Source of the DNA: Gaiellasilicea sp051005735
GTDB lineage: Bacteria; Actinomycetota; Thermoleophilia; Gaiellales; Gaiellaceae
DNA length: 7,355 bases
Assembly: GCA_051005735.1 (NCBI GenBank)
Contig: JBPCJB010000013.1
Coordinates: forward strand, 1 to 7,355
Direction of reading: 5' to 3'
The translations under genes were made by a program, and so were the position numbers. Of this stretch, positions 5,666 through 7,355 are shown piece after piece. A model generated the notes under the pieces. That model saw only the letters and a program-made list of their open reading frames with translations, searched no databases and was not told the origin of the DNA. How positions within the stretch are numbered: position 1 is the stretch's first letter; every line of letters starts with the position of its first letter.

Positions 5666-6606
5666 GGAAGCACCGGCGTGGGCTTGCTACCGACGAGAAC
5701 GAGGACGGAGTCGAGCGAGGAGAAGTCTACGTCGGAGCGGATCTGCACCTGCTGATAGAGGTCCGTGTCGAGCTGGCCGACGTAGGTGACGCGACCGATT
5801 GGGATCCCCTTCGGATAGAGCGAGGCGAGCGGCCCGGAGCGCCAGCCGGCGGTCACGATCGCGTCGTCCACCTTGACCACGGCGTCCTTGCGGACGCGGT
5901 CGAGGATCAGCGAGTCGCCGGCCTGCCCGTGCCGGACGATCCCGCCCGCCCCGCCGCGAAGCGCGACGGCGGAGACGGCGCTCTGCTCGTCGGTGAGCAG
6001 GCGCACGCGCGCCGCGTGCTCGGTGACACGCGTCACCTGGCCGACGAGCCCTTCCCGTGTGACGACGGGCGCATAAGCGCGGACGCCCTCGGCGGAGCCG
6101 ACCGAGACGACGAGCTCCTGCTCGAAGGCGCTCGTCGGGCGCGCGATCACCTCGGCGGCGAGCGGCTCGAAATCTGCCGGGAACGCGGGGGCGTTCCGAT
6201 ACTCGAGCAGGCGACGGAGATCGACGTTCTCCTGCAATGCGGACTCGTTCTGGATCACCTGCTGCTGGAGCAGGGCGTTCTCGCGTCGCAGTCGCTCGGC
6301 CTCGTCGCGGGCGCCGAAGAGCCCGGCAGTCCAGTCGTAGGCGTCCTCGAAGGGGCGGGCGACGCGGTTGATAGCGACCTCGAGCGGCTGGAGGACGCTC
6401 GCCACGGTCGCTTGAACGGTATGCAGCGGCCCGTCCTCCGACTCTCGGAACGAGATCGTGATCAGGACGAGCGCGGCGAGCACCAGCCCGCCCAGCACGA
6501 TCCGGCGCCGAAGCGCGCTGCTGGTGCGAGAGGTGAACGGACGCGGAACGGGACGCCGGACGGGGAAGCCCAGCACCGCCGATTTTGCGGTGCGGTTGCG
6601 TGGCAC
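5662..6606 (-). CDS. mreC: Rod shape-determining protein MreC
   Basis: This 314-residue bitopic membrane protein forms the periplasmic scaffold that binds PBP2 and links it to MreB/MreD. The Arg-rich cytoplasmic tail (1-35) precedes one membrane helix at about 36-53 (IVLGGLVLAALVLITISF). A coiled coil follows at about 98-138 (RDEAERLRRENALLQQQVIQ, then NESALQENVDLRRLLEY). The paired beta-barrel MreC domain covers about 145-308, with AEVIARPTSAFEQELVVSVG, APVVTREGLVGQV and LYPKGIPIGRVTYVG, all typical of the family. Length is normal. The start is taken as GTG at 6606; a ribosome site is weak, and a second GTG at 6576 (codon 11) is possible without loss of any domain. It overlaps mreD by four bases but is separated from mreB by 225 bases, most of them occupied by a large palindrome. 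Confidence 0.95.
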   Translation of the reverse strand: MPRNRTAKSAVLGFPVRRPVPRPFTSRTSSALRRRIVLGGLVLAALVLITISFRESEDGPLHTVQATVASVLQPLEVAINRVARPFEDAYDWTAGLFGARDEAERLRRENALLQQQVIQNESALQENVDLRRLLEYRNAPAFPADFEPLAAEVIARPTSAFEQELVVSVGSAEGVRAYAPVVTREGLVGQVTRVTEHAARVRLLTDEQSAVSAVALRGGAGGIVRHGQAGDSLILDRVRKDAVVKVDDAIVTAGWRSGPLASLYPKGIPIGRVTYVGQLDTDLYQQVQIRSDVDFSSLDSVLVLVGSKPTPVLP

Positions 6607-6669
6607 GAGCGGTCTACTCTAGCGAGTCTCCCGGCGCTTGCTCGTGCCGGAACGCGTGAGAAGCGGGCC

Positions 6670-6832
6670 GGAGGGCTTGGCGGAATGCCGCTCGTTCGGA
6701 TCGGTGCGATGGGTGCACTGTGGCAAGGACGCAGGGAGCGTTCATACCCGTAGGTATGGACGCGACTGAGGACGCGCCACGGCGTGCCCAGGGTGCCGAG
6801 ACGGGCACAGCCGGTATTTCGCCAAGCCCTCC
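6670..6832. repeat. 163-bp imperfect palindrome with 21-bp inverted ends (MITE-like) between mreB and mreC
   Basis: The left end begins GGAGGGCTTGGCG (6670-6682). The same 13 bases begin the right end on the other strand (6832-6820), and the match extends to 21 bases with two G/A differences. The centre is CATACC-CGTA-GGTATG (6743-6758), and its midpoint (6750.5) coincides with the midpoint of the inverted ends (6751). Between ends and centre the two half-arms still align with few gaps: TCGG, TGGG, GTGGC and GCGT blocks recur in the same order, about two thirds identical by hand. The whole segment can thus fold into one long hairpin with a 4-base loop. No target duplication is evident and no transposase is nearby. 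The mreB TAG uses the first base of the right end. It may be a palindromic miniature transposable element, a dispersed intergenic repeat, or a structured RNA; no U-run follows it, so it is not a standard terminator. Confidence 0.7.
6743..6758. repeat. Hairpin tip at the centre of the mreB-mreC palindrome
   Basis: Perfect 6-bp inverted repeat CATACC / GGTATG around the loop CGTA. It forms the apex of the larger palindrome described above. Confidence 0.7.
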
Positions 6833-7355
6833 TAGTAGCGGCGCTTTCCGTTTCTCCGCGGCCTTGCGCGCGCCGCCCGGTCGTACGTGTCGAACTCCTC
6901 CAGGCTCCGGCCGGAGCCAACCGCGACGCAGGTGAGCGGGCTCTCGGCGAGGTGCACCGGCATCTGCGTCTCGTGGCGCAGGCGCTCGTCGAGCCCGTGC
7001 AGGAGGGCGCCGCCGCCGGCGAGCACGATCCCGCGGTCCATGATGTCGGCGGCGAGCTCGGGCGGGGTCTTGTCGAGAGTCGAGCGGATCGCGTCGATGA
7101 TCTGCGCGACGGGCTCGTCGAGCGCGTGCCGAATCTCCTCGGAGCTCAAGACGACGGTCTTCGGGAGGCCGGTGAGCATGTCGCGACCACGCACCTCCGC
7201 CTGCACCTCCTCGCGCATGCGGTAGGCCGAGCCGACCTCGAGCTTGATCTCCTCGGCCGTCTGCTGGCCGACGAGCAGCTTGTACTCCTTCTTGATGTGG
7301 GTGACGATCGCGTCGTCCATCTCGTCGCCGCCGACCCGCAGGCTCTGCGAGACGA
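6832..7355 (-). CDS. mreB: Rod shape-determining actin homologue MreB (N-terminus outside window)
   Basis: About 173 C-terminal residues are present; the 5' part lies beyond the right edge. The fragment starts VSQSLRVGGDEMDDAIVTHI, the subdomain II segment found in all MreB proteins. It continues with KKEYKLLVGQQTAEEIKLEVGSA, RGRDMLTGLPKTVVLSSEEI and DRGIVLAGGGALLHGLDERL (the adenosine-binding GGG loop of the actin fold), and ends LAESPLTCVAVGSGRSLEEFD. MreB forms ATP-dependent membrane-bound filaments that orient lateral-wall synthesis by RodA/PBP2. The final 20 residues (about TYDRAARARPRRNGKRRY) are strongly basic and lie beyond the conserved fold. The TAG stop at 6832-6834 uses the first base of the palindromic element. 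Cotranscription with mreC is likely from gene order, but the 225-bp gap means translation is not coupled. Confidence 0.96.
   Translation of the reverse strand, partial: VSQSLRVGGDEMDDAIVTHIKKEYKLLVGQQTAEEIKLEVGSAYRMREEVQAEVRGRDMLTGLPKTVVLSSEEIRHALDEPVAQIIDAIRSTLDKTPPELAADIMDRGIVLAGGGALLHGLDERLRHETQMPVHLAESPLTCVAVGSGRSLEEFDTYDRAARARPRRNGKRRY

Noticed and set aside
6574..6592. Inverted repeat CACCGC / GCGGTG near the mreC start
   Set aside because: It is a 6-bp stem inside codons with no overlap of the start or a ribosome site; likely incidental.
6670..6832. tRNA-like gene, because the left end resembles the 5' part of a tRNA-Leu/Ser and pairs with the right end
   Set aside because: There is no anticodon arm, no T-loop GTTCRA and no proper D-loop spacing. 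The pairing comes from the full-length palindrome.
6462..6935. Short open frames on both strands through the mreB-mreC gap
   Set aside because: They are Arg/Ser/Pro-rich, have no ribosome sites and overlap the palindrome or true genes in other frames.

Overview
The window is a very G+C-rich piece of bacterial chromosome in which every credible gene lies on the minus strand, so genes are read from the right edge to the left. The mreB-mreC-mreD-mrdA-rodA order, frequent GTG/TTG starts, stop/start overlaps, a DUF697 gene attached to rodA, and a PepSY / response regulator / sensor kinase cluster suggest a high-GC actinobacterium. A member of the class Thermoleophilia (Gaiellales or Solirubrobacterales) is the best guess. 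This is inference from gene content and protein style, with no marker gene to prove it.

Right part (7355 to 1188): the rod-shape and lateral-wall (elongasome) operon. It starts with the C-terminal half of MreB, cut by the window edge. MreC, MreD, the class B transpeptidase PBP2 (mrdA) and the SEDS glycosyltransferase RodA follow, then a 256-residue DUF697 protein of unknown function. From mreC onward the genes overlap by 1 to 8 bases, so they are almost certainly cotranscribed and translationally coupled. MreB filaments guide the machine on the cytoplasmic side, MreC and MreD link it through the membrane, and RodA with PBP2 polymerise and cross-link peptidoglycan. The exception to the tight packing is the mreB-mreC gap, which is filled almost exactly by a 163-bp imperfect palindrome (6670-6832). 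It has near-perfect 21-bp inverted ends and a central hairpin tip, and looks like a palindromic miniature element or a large RNA/DNA hairpin.

Middle (1187 to 795): a small VOC/glyoxalase-fold gene, readable end to end only if a frameshift near 955-965 is assumed. A possible leaderless promoter lies just before its GTG.

Left part (794 to 1): a signalling cluster. It holds a secreted or membrane-anchored PepSY-domain protein, then the first 61 residues of an OmpR-type response regulator. The regulator breaks off inside its receiver domain and runs, out of frame, into what reads as the extracytoplasmic sensor region of a histidine kinase. Either a real deletion fused the two genes or the assembly is wrong here. 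Upstream of both the PepSY gene and the regulator sits the same tandem pair TCTCAT-N5-TCTCAT (11-bp period), each 10 bases before a possible -10 box, as expected for autoregulation by an OmpR-family regulator.

I found no tRNA, rRNA, CRISPR array or transposase gene. No gene-free stretch exceeds 300 bases; the longest is the 225-bp mreB-mreC gap.
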